Of a stretch of 23,532 nucleotides of DNA, positions 7,679-14,487 are shown one piece after another (within the stretch, counting starts at the first letter, position 1; the number at the start of each line of letters is the position of its first letter). The position numbers were made by a program, and so were the translations under genes. The stretch covers positions 1 through 23,532 of the forward strand of contig JAIDPG010000370.1 in NCBI GenBank assembly GCA_029062865.1. Reading direction: 5' to 3'. Below the pieces are notes generated by a model. It had not been told where the DNA came from, made no database searches, and saw only the letters and a program-made list of their open reading frames with translations. Source of the DNA: Oscillospiraceae bacterium (GTDB lineage Bacteria > Bacillota > Clostridia > Oscillospirales > Ruminococcaceae).

Positions 7679-8100
7679 TGCGGGGCTATAACGTAATCGC
7701 CGTTTTTTCGCCGGACAAAAGCAAAATGCTGATGTGCCGCCGCGCCAAGGACCCGTACAAGGGCTTGCTGAATATGGTCGGCGGGAAGATCGAAAGCGGC
7801 GAGGACGGCTATGCGGCGGCATACCGCGAATTGTACGAGGAAACAGGCATCACGAAAGAGGATATCCGAATCGTTCATCTAATGGATTTTACCTATCCGC
7901 TTTGCGATGAGTACGTTGAGGTGTACGCGGGCGGTTTGAAGTGCGAGGTCACGCTCCGCGAGGAGAAAAACCCGCTGTTGTGGATAAGCGCCGACTGCGA
8001 TTTCTTTGATATGACGCAATATGCGGGCGAGGGCAATATCGGGCATATTATGGAGCATATCAAGCTGCATTGGAAGGAAATTTTCGATGAACACGTTTGA
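7678..8100 (+). CDS. Nudix hydrolase
   Basis: Nudix enzymes hydrolyse nucleoside diphosphates linked to another moiety, often damaged or surplus nucleotides. This 140-residue protein has a complete Nudix box, from Gly36 through GKIESGED, then RELYEETGI, ending at Ile58, with every consensus position present. The N-terminal strand (YNVIAVFSPDKSKMLMCRRA) and the length are typical of single-domain Nudix proteins. The substrate cannot be read from the sequence; 8-oxo-dGTP-type or ADP-ribose-type activity are both possible. Its ATG overlaps the hisB stop codon by one base (TAATG), so translation is probably coupled to hisB. Its end overlaps the next gene by 14 bases. Confidence 0.9.
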   Translation: MRGYNVIAVFSPDKSKMLMCRRAKDPYKGLLNMVGGKIESGEDGYAAAYRELYEETGITKEDIRIVHLMDFTYPLCDEYVEVYAGGLKCEVTLREEKNPLLWISADCDFFDMTQYAGEGNIGHIMEHIKLHWKEIFDEHV

Positions 8101-8614
8101 GATACACGAAATTCACTACGGGTGGTTTCAGGTCTGCTTTACGCCGCACGCCGAAAATCAGGGCTGGCTGACAAATTCGGATTATCTGGGATGCGAAGCC
8201 CCAACGAATTTTCTTGTTGCTTTAGCGGATATTCTCGAGGAAAAATCCACCGAGGAGTGGCTCTGCTGGCAGGACGAGCCGGGCGCGTCCATTCTTCGGC
8301 TCGTGCTTGAGGACGGAAAAATCGCGGTTGAGATATTCACCGCCGAAAAAGACTCGCTTGATTTGCCATACAACGGTGCGGAGCTTGCTCTTGAGGAAAA
8401 AACGCTTGATTACAAAAACACTTTTGAGATAAAGCATCTTCTGGACGATATTCTTGTTGAATTTTCTCTGTACGAAAAAGGAAACGGTCTGCGGCTGTAT
8501 GAAAAGCACTGGGGACAGTTTCCGAAAGCGGAATATCATAGGCTGCGGGAATGTGCCGCCGAAATCAACAACACACTGGATAAATACAGTAAGATGTTTT
8601 GTTTTGAGTACTAA
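8087..8614 (+). CDS. Protein of unknown function
   Basis: I do not recognise this 175-residue protein. It is soluble and acidic, without a signal peptide. Aromatic residues are frequent near the N-terminus (HEIHYGWFQVCF), and the C-terminal half looks helical (YHRLRECAAEINNTLDKYSK). The frame is open from 8021, but the ATG at 8087 has AAGGAAA just upstream and a sensible N-terminus, and overlaps the Nudix gene by only 14 bases. It is the gene before hisH and probably part of the same transcript. No motif points to a function; it resembles small accessory or immunity-like proteins only in size and charge. Confidence 0.7.
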   Translation: MNTFEIHEIHYGWFQVCFTPHAENQGWLTNSDYLGCEAPTNFLVALADILEEKSTEEWLCWQDEPGASILRLVLEDGKIAVEIFTAEKDSLDLPYNGAELALEEKTLDYKNTFEIKHLLDDILVEFSLYEKGNGLRLYEKHWGQFPKAEYHRLRECAAEINNTLDKYSKMFCFEY

Positions 8615-8629
8615 CGAAAGGTCAAACAG

Positions 8630-9226
8630 ATGATAGCAATTATTGACTACGGTGCGGGAAATCTGTTCAGCGTGAAAAACGCGCTGGACTTTCTCGGCTT
8701 TGAAAACCAAATAACCGCCTCGGCGGACGACCTGCGAGCGGCGGACAAGCTGATACTCCCCGGAGTCGGCGCGTTCCCGGACGCTATGAAAAAACTCTCC
8801 GAAAGCGGGCTTATCGGCGTTATCAAGGAGGAGGCAAACAAAAAGCCTCTGCTCGGTATCTGCCTGGGTATGCAGATGTTGTTTGAAAAGGGCTATGAGT
8901 TCACGGAAACGGATGGGCTGGGGCTGATTAAGGGCTCTGTCAAGCTGATGACTCCGAAAGGGCTTGACGTGCCGCATATGGGCTGGAATTCTCTGGAATT
9001 CAACGAGCCTTGTAGGCTTTTAGATAACGTGAAAAACGGCGAGTATGTTTATTTCGTTCACTCGTTCGCGGCGGAATGCCTCTCGGAAAACGTCGCGGCA
9101 TACTGCGACTACGGCGCTAAGGTCCCCGCGCTCGTGCAGAACGGGAACGTTTTCGGCGCGCAGTTCCACCCCGAAAAGAGCGGGGAAACGGGCTTGAATA
9201 TTCTTAGGAGCTTTGAGGCGTTATGA
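8630..9226 (+). CDS. hisH: Imidazole glycerol phosphate synthase, glutamine amidotransferase subunit
   Basis: HisH releases ammonia from glutamine and channels it to HisF, which makes imidazole glycerol phosphate and AICAR. The 198 residues form a class I amidotransferase with an intact triad: Cys78 in LLGICLGMQMLF, and His180 and Glu182 in FGAQFHPEKSG. The N-terminus IAIIDYGAGNLFSVKNAL is standard. The ATG follows a GAAAGG site. HisH normally works as a HisH-HisF dimer and is usually followed by hisA and hisF; neither is in this window, so the partner must be encoded elsewhere. The hisH stop overlaps the start of the macrodomain gene by four bases (ATGA). Confidence 0.96.
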   Translation: MIAIIDYGAGNLFSVKNALDFLGFENQITASADDLRAADKLILPGVGAFPDAMKKLSESGLIGVIKEEANKKPLLGICLGMQMLFEKGYEFTETDGLGLIKGSVKLMTPKGLDVPHMGWNSLEFNEPCRLLDNVKNGEYVYFVHSFAAECLSENVAAYCDYGAKVPALVQNGNVFGAQFHPEKSGETGLNILRSFEAL

Positions 9227-9663
9227 CGTTTAATGAGGAAAAAGGGGATCTGTTCGCCGAGGAGATACTCTCAAATTATGCGCTTTGCCATTGCATAAGC
9301 TCGGATTTCGCTCTCGGCGCGGGGATAGCGAAGGCGTTCGCGAAAATGGGCGTAAAAAAGCAGCTCTGCGAGAAATATCCGAAGCAATGGCAGGGCAGGG
9401 GATACTGCCTGATAACAGAAACCAACGGCACCGTTGTCGGAAATCTGGTAACAAAAGAGCGCTATTTTCACAAGCCAACGCTTGAAACGCTTCGGCAAGC
9501 ATTGGAGAATTTTCGCGAACAGGCTCTTGAAATGAGGATGCAAAGGCTTGCTATGCCGAAGATCGGCTGCGGACTTGATAAGCTCGATTGGACAGAAGTT
9601 CAAAAGGTGATTAAAGATGTTTTCAACGAAACGGAGTTTAAGATTTTGGTACGTTATCTTTAA
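9223..9663 (+). CDS. Macrodomain ADP-ribosylhydrolase, TARG1/OARD1-like
   Basis: This 146-residue protein is a single macrodomain of the TARG1/OARD1 type, which removes ADP-ribose from glutamate side chains or hydrolyses related ADP-ribose adducts, including adducts on DNA in some bacterial relatives. It shows GDLF (8-11), ALCHCISSDFALGAGIAKAF (20-39) and MPKIGCGLDKLDW (111-123). The two residues used for catalysis in human TARG1, Lys84 and Asp125, correspond to Lys78 (VTKERYFHKPT) and Asp119 (GCGLD) and are both kept. The ATG overlaps the hisH stop, so translation is coupled to hisH. The phosphoribosyl-rich chemistry of the pathway or a toxin-reversal role could explain its presence; both are inference. 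No DarT-like toxin is next to it. Confidence 0.88.
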   Translation: MTFNEEKGDLFAEEILSNYALCHCISSDFALGAGIAKAFAKMGVKKQLCEKYPKQWQGRGYCLITETNGTVVGNLVTKERYFHKPTLETLRQALENFREQALEMRMQRLAMPKIGCGLDKLDWTEVQKVIKDVFNETEFKILVRYL

Positions 9664-9684
9664 TAGTTAAGAAAGGTGATGAAA

Positions 9685-10524
9685 ATGTACAAAAAGATAA
9701 AGCTCCGAACGTATGAGATCCTGGAGGTCGCCCGCCCGAACGACACGGCAAGCCGCGTTGTCGACATCGCTCTGATGACGCTGATTTTGATTAACGTCTC
9801 GCTTATCATCGCCGACACGTTTGAGCTGCCCGTGCTTGCGGTGAAAATCGGCAACACGATCGAGATCGTGTCTGTCGTGATCTTCAGCGTTGAATATCTT
9901 TTGAGAATATGGTCGGCGGACTTGAAATATCCGAACTTGCCGCCTGTTTTGGCGCGGCTGCGGTTTATGGTAACATTCACTGCGATTATCGATCTTGTTT
10001 CGCTTTTGCCGAGCTACATTTCGGTGATTTCGGCGAACTTTATGGTGCTTCGTATGCTGCGCGTTTTGCGGCTTTTGCGGGCGTTCAAGCTCAACCGTTA
10101 CACTCACGCGCTGCGGGATATTGCCGATGTGTTCAAGAAAAAAGCGAGCCAGCTTATTTCTTCAATGCTTGTCGTTGCCTTTCTGATGCTGATCTCCGCC
10201 GTGCTGATGTACGACGCGGAGCACGAGGCGCAGCCCGAGGTGTTTGAAAACGCGTTTTCGGGACTTTGGTGGGCTATCGTCACGGTGACGACGGTGGGCT
10301 ACGGCGATGTGCATCCGATAACGGTGATAGGGCGGGTAATGGGCAGCATAATCGCGATACTCGGTATCGCGCTTATCGCCGTGCCGACAGGTATCATCAC
10401 GGCGGGCTTTTCGGAGCAGATTACTCGCCAAAACGCCGAAAGGGAAGCCGCGGAGAAATCCAATGCCAAGGAAGCCGAGGACGAAAAGAAATTCTGTCCG
10501 TATTGCGGACACAAGCTGGATTAA
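9685..10524 (+). CDS. Voltage-gated potassium channel-like ion transporter
   Basis: This 279-residue membrane protein has the six-helix layout of a voltage-gated K+ channel. Hydrophobic segments lie at about 27-46, 54-76, 94-116, 119-139 (S4), 156-176 and 215-240. The S4 helix carries Arg123, Arg126, Arg129, Arg132 and Lys135 at every third position. The selectivity filter is TTVGYGD (202-208). After the last helix comes a charged linker and a final CPYCGH (271-276), half of a zinc ribbon. The frame can open at GTG 9676, but the ATG at 9685 is better placed after the GAAAGG site (9671-9676). It is the last gene of the his unit and is followed by a hairpin and a terminator. Confidence 0.9.
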   Translation: MYKKIKLRTYEILEVARPNDTASRVVDIALMTLILINVSLIIADTFELPVLAVKIGNTIEIVSVVIFSVEYLLRIWSADLKYPNLPPVLARLRFMVTFTAIIDLVSLLPSYISVISANFMVLRMLRVLRLLRAFKLNRYTHALRDIADVFKKKASQLISSMLVVAFLMLISAVLMYDAEHEAQPEVFENAFSGLWWAIVTVTTVGYGDVHPITVIGRVMGSIIAILGIALIAVPTGIITAGFSEQITRQNAEREAAEKSNAKEAEDEKKFCPYCGHKLD

Positions 10525-10536
10525 GCAGATTAAATT

Positions 10537-10567
10537 GCATATCCCCCGCCAACGGCGGGGGATATGC
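10537..10567. repeat. GC-clamped triloop hairpin, copy B
   Basis: A perfect 14-base inverted repeat: GCATATCCCCCGCC pairs with GGCGGGGGATATGC around an AAC loop. It begins 13 bases after the ion channel gene. No U tract follows. The true terminator starts 24 bases further on, so this hairpin is a separate element. It is the most symmetrical member of the family also seen at 2311, 18763 and 23487. Confidence 0.85.
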
Positions 10568-10591
10568 TTAGGATAAATACCTAAAGCAATG

Positions 10592-10629
10592 ACAACTGCG
10601 TAAAAGAAAACTTTTGCGCAATTGTTTTT
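10592..10629 (+). terminator. Intrinsic terminator of the his unit
   Basis: ACAACTGCGTAAAAG pairs with CTTTTGCGCAATTGT (one C-A mismatch, one G-U) around an AAAA loop, and is followed directly by TTTTT (10625-10629). This is a standard stem plus U tract and ends the transcript that includes the ion channel gene. The 220-base gap holds hairpin B, this terminator and the next promoter. Confidence 0.85.
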
Positions 10630-10670
10630 GAGGAAATGCCCCTCACGGGTGAAAATTATCCTACAAGACC

Positions 10671-10699
10671 TTGACTATTTTCAAGAAATGTGCTACAAT
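10671..10699 (+). promoter_or_regulatory. Sigma-A promoter of the cobW-hisE unit
   Basis: A -35 TTGACT (10671-10676) and -10 TACAAT (10694-10699) lie 17 bases apart, with an extended -10 TG at 10691. A short dyad CTTGA/TCAAG (10670-10674, 10681-10685) overlaps the -35, and ACTATTTTCA occurs at 10674-10683 and again at 10719-10728. I see no match to a Zur-type palindrome. The next terminator on this strand is at 18803. Confidence 0.85.
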
Positions 10700-10744
10700 A
10701 TAAGATGTGGTTAATATCACTATTTTCAGAAAGAGGGTTTAAAA

Positions 10745-11818
10745 ATGACAAAGATAGATGTATTTTCGGGATTTTTGGGTGCGGGTAAAACCACGCTTAT
10801 AAAAAAGCTTCTTAAAGAGGGCTACAACGGCGAGAAGCTTGTGCTTATCGAAAACGAGTTCGGCGAGATCGGCATCGACGGCGGCTTTATGAAGGACGCG
10901 GGCATTGAGATCACCGAAATGAATCAGGGCTGCATTTGCTGCTCGCTGGTCGGGGATTTCGGCAAGGCGCTTGAAAAGGTGCTTGACGAGTTCTCGCCCG
11001 ACAGAATTCTTATCGAGCCGTCGGGTGTCGGTAAGCTCTCGGACGTTATCAAGGCGGTTATGAACATCGGCAGCGATAAAATCACGCTCAACAGCTACAC
11101 GACTGTCGCGGACGCTTCGAAAATCAAGATGTATATGAAGAATTTCGGCGAGTTCTACAAGAACCAGGTCGAGACCGCGAAAACTATCGTGCTTTCGCGT
11201 ACACAGAAGCTCTCGGAGGACAAGCTCGCGGAGGCTGTCGCGATGATACGCGAGCTGAACAAGCACGCGACTATCGTCACGACCAACTGGGACGACATCA
11301 GCGGCGCGCAGATTCTCGCGGCAATGGAGACCGAAAACAAATTCGCCGACGAGCTTTTGAAGGACGAGGACATCTGCCCGGTTTGCGGTCATTCGCATCA
11401 TCACGATCATGATGAGGAGCACGAGCATCATCACCACCACGACGGCGAGTGCTGCCACCACGACCATGATCACGAGCACGAGCATCACCACCATGACGGC
11501 GAGTGCTGCCATCACGACCACGATCATGAGCATCACCACCACGCGGACGAGGTGTTCAGCTCTATCGGCGTTGAGACGGCGAAGAAGTTCACAAAGGAGG
11601 AGCTCGAAACCGCGCTCGGGAAGCTCTCGGGTGAGGAGTTTGGAATGGTTCTCCGCGCGAAGGGAATTGTCGCGGGCGCGGACGGCGTGTGGTATCACTT
11701 CGATTTCGTTCCGGAGGAGTTCGAGGTAAGAACGGGCTCGGCAGATGTCACGGGCAGAATGTGCGTTATCGGGTCGAAGCTCGAAGAGGATAAGATAAAA
11801 GCTTTGTTTGGGGTGTAA
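10745..11818 (+). CDS. COG0523 (CobW/YciC-like) GTPase with His-rich metal-binding loop
   Basis: The protein is a G3E-family P-loop GTPase of the COG0523 group, whose members hand metal ions, often zinc, to client proteins. The 357 residues contain the Walker A motif GFLGAGKTT (9-17), the metal-binding CxCC (CICC, 63-66) and EPSGV (91-95). The position normally occupied by NKxD reads SRTQ (151-154), so guanine recognition may differ. A CPVCG pair (211-215) leads into a 51-residue stretch (216-266) with 28 histidines plus two Cys-Cys pairs, built from an imperfect 18-residue tandem repeat. The C-terminal CobW domain follows. The start is ATG after GAGGG. It is first in its transcript and is followed after 3 bases by a second CobW-like gene. 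Confidence 0.93.
   Translation: MTKIDVFSGFLGAGKTTLIKKLLKEGYNGEKLVLIENEFGEIGIDGGFMKDAGIEITEMNQGCICCSLVGDFGKALEKVLDEFSPDRILIEPSGVGKLSDVIKAVMNIGSDKITLNSYTTVADASKIKMYMKNFGEFYKNQVETAKTIVLSRTQKLSEDKLAEAVAMIRELNKHATIVTTNWDDISGAQILAAMETENKFADELLKDEDICPVCGHSHHHDHDEEHEHHHHHDGECCHHDHDHEHEHHHHDGECCHHDHDHEHHHHADEVFSSIGVETAKKFTKEELETALGKLSGEEFGMVLRAKGIVAGADGVWYHFDFVPEEFEVRTGSADVTGRMCVIGSKLEEDKIKALFGV
11441..11542 (+). repeat. Tandem repeat coding for the His-rich loop
   Basis: A 54-base unit coding for Asp-Gly-Glu-Cys-Cys-His-His-Asp-His-Asp-His-Glu-His-Glu-His4 (11441-11494) is followed directly by a second copy (11495-11542) that lacks one Glu-His pair. CAC and CAT are exchanged between copies, so the repeat is kept at protein level. 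A partial His-Glu-His run precedes it. Copy number may vary between strains. Confidence 0.9.
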
Positions 11819-11821
11819 AAT

Positions 11822-12769
11822 ATGGAGTTACCCGTTTATTTAATGACAGGCTTTCTTGAAAGTGGAAAGACCTCATTCATTTTGGAGACTTTGAACGACA
11901 AGCAGTTCAGCCGCGGCGAGAAAACGCTTGTTATCGCTTGCGAGCAGGGCGAGATCGAGTTCGACGAGCGCATAATCAAGGCTTCAAAATCCGTCGTGGA
12001 GTTTATCGAGGACGAGGAGGATTTTTGTCCGGAGAAGCTTAACTCTCTTGTGGAAAAACATAAGCCCAGCCGCATTATGCTGGAGTACAACGGAATGTGG
12101 AGCCTGCGCGATATGGCGCTGAAGGCGCCGAAGGACTGGATATTCTACCAGATATTTATGTTCGTGAACTATCAGACGTTTGATATGTATATGAACAATA
12201 TGCGGCAGCTTATTTCCGATGATATTGCTGTTTCGGATATTATTATCTTTAACCGCTGTGAGCCCGGCAAGGTCGACAAAAAGCGCCTGCGCCGCGCCGT
12301 GAAGGCGCTCAACCCGCGCATTGATATGATGTTCGAGTACGTAAACGGCGAGGTGGAGCAGGGCTTCCAGGGCGACGACGAAATGCCGTATGACGTTAAC
12401 GCCGATCCTATCGAGATAGTTCACGACGACTTCGGGCTTTGGTATATCGACATTATGAGCAACGCGCCGCGCTATAAGGGCAAAAACGTCCATGTGCGCG
12501 GAATGGTGTTCAGGGCTTCGAATATCCCGAAGAGCTATTTTGTTATTTCGCGCCGCGCTATGACGTGCTGCGCCGATGACATTCAAGTTGTCGGTATTCT
12601 CGTAAAATCGCCCGACGAAGCAAAGTTCAAGGACGGCGATTGGGTTGAAGTCACGGGGAACGTCATCGCCGAGAAGCAGCAATGCTATAAGGGAATGGGA
12701 CCCGTGATACTCGCGGACAGCATACTCCCGACCGAGAAGGCGGACAGCGAGCTGGTTTACTTTAATTGA
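11822..12769 (+). CDS. CobW-like GTPase fused to a YcgQ/TIGR03943-like C-terminal domain
   Basis: The N-terminal part (about 1-200) is a second G3E-like GTPase, with Walker A GFLESGKTS (10-18) and IMLEYNG at the EPSG position. It lacks the CxCC of its neighbour, and NRCE stands at the NKxD position. The C-terminal part (about 205-315) matches the OB-like region of YcgQ/DUF1980 proteins: VRGMVFR, then RRAMTCCADD (Cys249, Cys250) and DWVEVTGNV. In other bacteria YcgQ pairs with a YcgR permease in zinc-related loci. No permease is encoded here. The ATG lies 3 bases after the first cobW. The fusion and the missing CxCC suggest a partner or regulator of the first GTPase, which is inference. Confidence 0.85.
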   Translation: MELPVYLMTGFLESGKTSFILETLNDKQFSRGEKTLVIACEQGEIEFDERIIKASKSVVEFIEDEEDFCPEKLNSLVEKHKPSRIMLEYNGMWSLRDMALKAPKDWIFYQIFMFVNYQTFDMYMNNMRQLISDDIAVSDIIIFNRCEPGKVDKKRLRRAVKALNPRIDMMFEYVNGEVEQGFQGDDEMPYDVNADPIEIVHDDFGLWYIDIMSNAPRYKGKNVHVRGMVFRASNIPKSYFVISRRAMTCCADDIQVVGILVKSPDEAKFKDGDWVEVTGNVIAEKQQCYKGMGPVILADSILPTEKADSELVYFN

Positions 12770-12770
12770 T

Positions 12771-13649
12771 ATGATTGATTATTCTATTGTAAAAAGGGCG
12801 ATTGACAGAGCGGACGTTTGCGGGCTGCTTGCGTGTTACGCGCCGCCGGACGAGTATGATTCCGAGTCGGAGGAGATAGCGCAGCTTATTTGCGAACACG
12901 ACAATGCCAAAAGAATATCCGAGATATGCTCAAAAGTGTTTTCAAGAACCTTTTCCGAGAATATCACTGCCGACAGATTTCTTTCGGTCGGATTTGAGAT
13001 CGCGGGAATGCTGAACATTAAAATCAGAAACGAGCGTCCGGAGGACTATCGCGTCGTCGAGGAGCTTACAAAGCGCGCGTTCCACAACGTGAATTTCCCC
13101 GGCTGCGACGAGCATTACCTTGCCCATTTGCTGCGCGGGCACGCGGATTTTGTGACCGAGCTTGATTTGATTCTGGAGCTTGACGGAATTCCGATAGCGA
13201 ATATAATGTACACGAGGTCTGCGCTTGTTGATGAAAACGGCGGTGAAAAGACCGTTCTGACGTTCGGGCCTCTCGGCGTACTTCCAGAGTATCAGCGGCG
13301 GGGCTACGGAAAGCGGCTTCTGGAGTATTCGCTTGAAAAGGCAAGGGAGCTTGGCTATGAGGCGGTCGTTATCTTCGGCAACCCGGAGAACTACGTTTCA
13401 AGCGGCTTTAAAAGCTGCAAGAAATACAACGTTTCGCTCGGTAACGGGGAATATCCCGTGCCGCTGCTTGTAAACGAGCTCAAAGAGGGTGCGTTGTCGG
13501 GCAAGGCTTGGACTTATAAGGAAAGCGCCGCTTACAATATTGATATGAGCGGCTTAGCGGAATTCGACAAGGATTTTCCGCAGCTTGAAAAGGGATATTT
13601 ACCGAGCCAGGAGCTGTTTTACATTTACAGTAATTCCAGATTCCGATAA
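12771..13649 (+). CDS. GNAT N-acetyltransferase with an extra N-terminal domain (DUF1871-like)
   Basis: Residues from about 85 on form a GNAT acetyltransferase of the YhbS type: IRNERPEDYRVVEELTKRAF, then LGVLPEYQRRGYGKRLLEYS (the acetyl-CoA loop), and VVIFGNPENYVSSGFK. The first 80 residues are a separate helical domain with CYAPPDEYDSESEEIAQLI, resembling the small DUF1871 family; this assignment is tentative. The acyl acceptor is unknown. The ATG lies one base after the preceding stop with no clear ribosome binding site, so translation probably depends on the upstream gene. At 292 residues it is longer than a bare GNAT domain. Confidence 0.85.
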   Translation: MIDYSIVKRAIDRADVCGLLACYAPPDEYDSESEEIAQLICEHDNAKRISEICSKVFSRTFSENITADRFLSVGFEIAGMLNIKIRNERPEDYRVVEELTKRAFHNVNFPGCDEHYLAHLLRGHADFVTELDLILELDGIPIANIMYTRSALVDENGGEKTVLTFGPLGVLPEYQRRGYGKRLLEYSLEKARELGYEAVVIFGNPENYVSSGFKSCKKYNVSLGNGEYPVPLLVNELKEGALSGKAWTYKESAAYNIDMSGLAEFDKDFPQLEKGYLPSQELFYIYSNSRFR

Positions 13650-13663
13650 CGAAAGGAATGCAT

Positions 13664-14398
13664 ATGAAACTGTTCAAATTTGTTATTGCGGTGGTTGTTA
13701 CGGCGGCTTTTATGCTTGTCATACCCGGCTGAAACGCAGCTAACAAGAGTACCGCCGGTTCGATAAAAAGTTCTTTGTCCGAAAAATACGGCAAATCGTT
13801 TACGGTAGCCGAGCTTGGCGACAGGATCGACAGGGATACGGCAACCGCGTATGTTTACGCCGATGATGACCCGTCAATGAGGTTTGTCGTCAGGACGGAC
13901 AAAAGCGGCGAAGTCATTTATGAGGAGTATCCATACCGCCTGATGTGCCGAAAGGTGGAAAACAAGATCAATGAAACATTCGCAAAGTACGGAATCGTGT
14001 CGGAGTGCTTTGTTACATTTACGCCACGTAGAAATATCAATGTTTCACCGAATATGACCTTTGATGAATTTGTTAAAGTCAATACTCTTGAAACCGCTAT
14101 AACAGACATAGTGGTATTATCCGATGTTGATCTCACAGGAGAAAAAATCGTTAATGTATATACTGAAATTTGCGATTACCTTGAAAATGTAGATTTCGGG
14201 ACATGCATATATGTTTTAACGGAAAGTGATTTTAACAAGATTAAGGAAAAAATAAGGCACGAGGTTGAGACGTTTGCTCTGCAGGATCTGAAGTACAGCG
14301 GCGCAAGCGATAATATTAATGAGCTGTTCATTAAGGTCGAGGACAAAAAAATGCCTTTGACATCATCGGAGATAGATTCCGAATTGGGAAGGGAATAA
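13664..14398 (+). pseudogene. Lipoprotein gene interrupted by TGA exactly at the lipobox cysteine
   Basis: From ATG 13664, 6 bases after a GAAAGGA site, the frame encodes a lipoprotein signal peptide: MKLFKFV, a hydrophobic core, and LVIPG. The next codon (13730-13732) is TGA where the lipobox Cys (TGC or TGT) is expected. The same frame then runs open to 14398, giving 244 codons in all. The mature part is about 220 residues, hydrophilic, and not recognised. Its second half is more AT-rich than the neighbours. A restart at TTG 13775 has no ribosome binding site and would make a protein without export. A point nonsense mutation is the simplest reading; a sequencing error or recoding is possible. 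The intact parent would be a surface-anchored protein. Confidence 0.75.
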
Positions 14399-14487
14399 TA
14401 ATCGGTTATTGAATGTAATCGGTTGGAAGTAAAACAGTTAGTGTATGCACATCTCAACTCGGGATTCAAATAACGAAAGGAAATCAT

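Noticed and set aside
10739..11698. Long open frame on the - strand opposite the first cobW gene, with a Val/Met-rich hydrophobic run that looks like membrane helices.
   Set aside because: The hydrophobic run is the reverse reading of the CAC/CAT histidine repeat. The + strand frame has clear family motifs, so this is a shadow.
13730..13775. Bacterial selenocysteine insertion element after the TGA.
   Set aside because: Only a trivial four-base stem (GCTG/CAGC) is visible and it overlaps the TGA; no stem-loop at the expected distance.
13775..14398. Separate gene starting at TTG 13775.
   Set aside because: No ribosome binding site precedes it, and the frame joins the lipoprotein signal peptide upstream apart from the single TGA.
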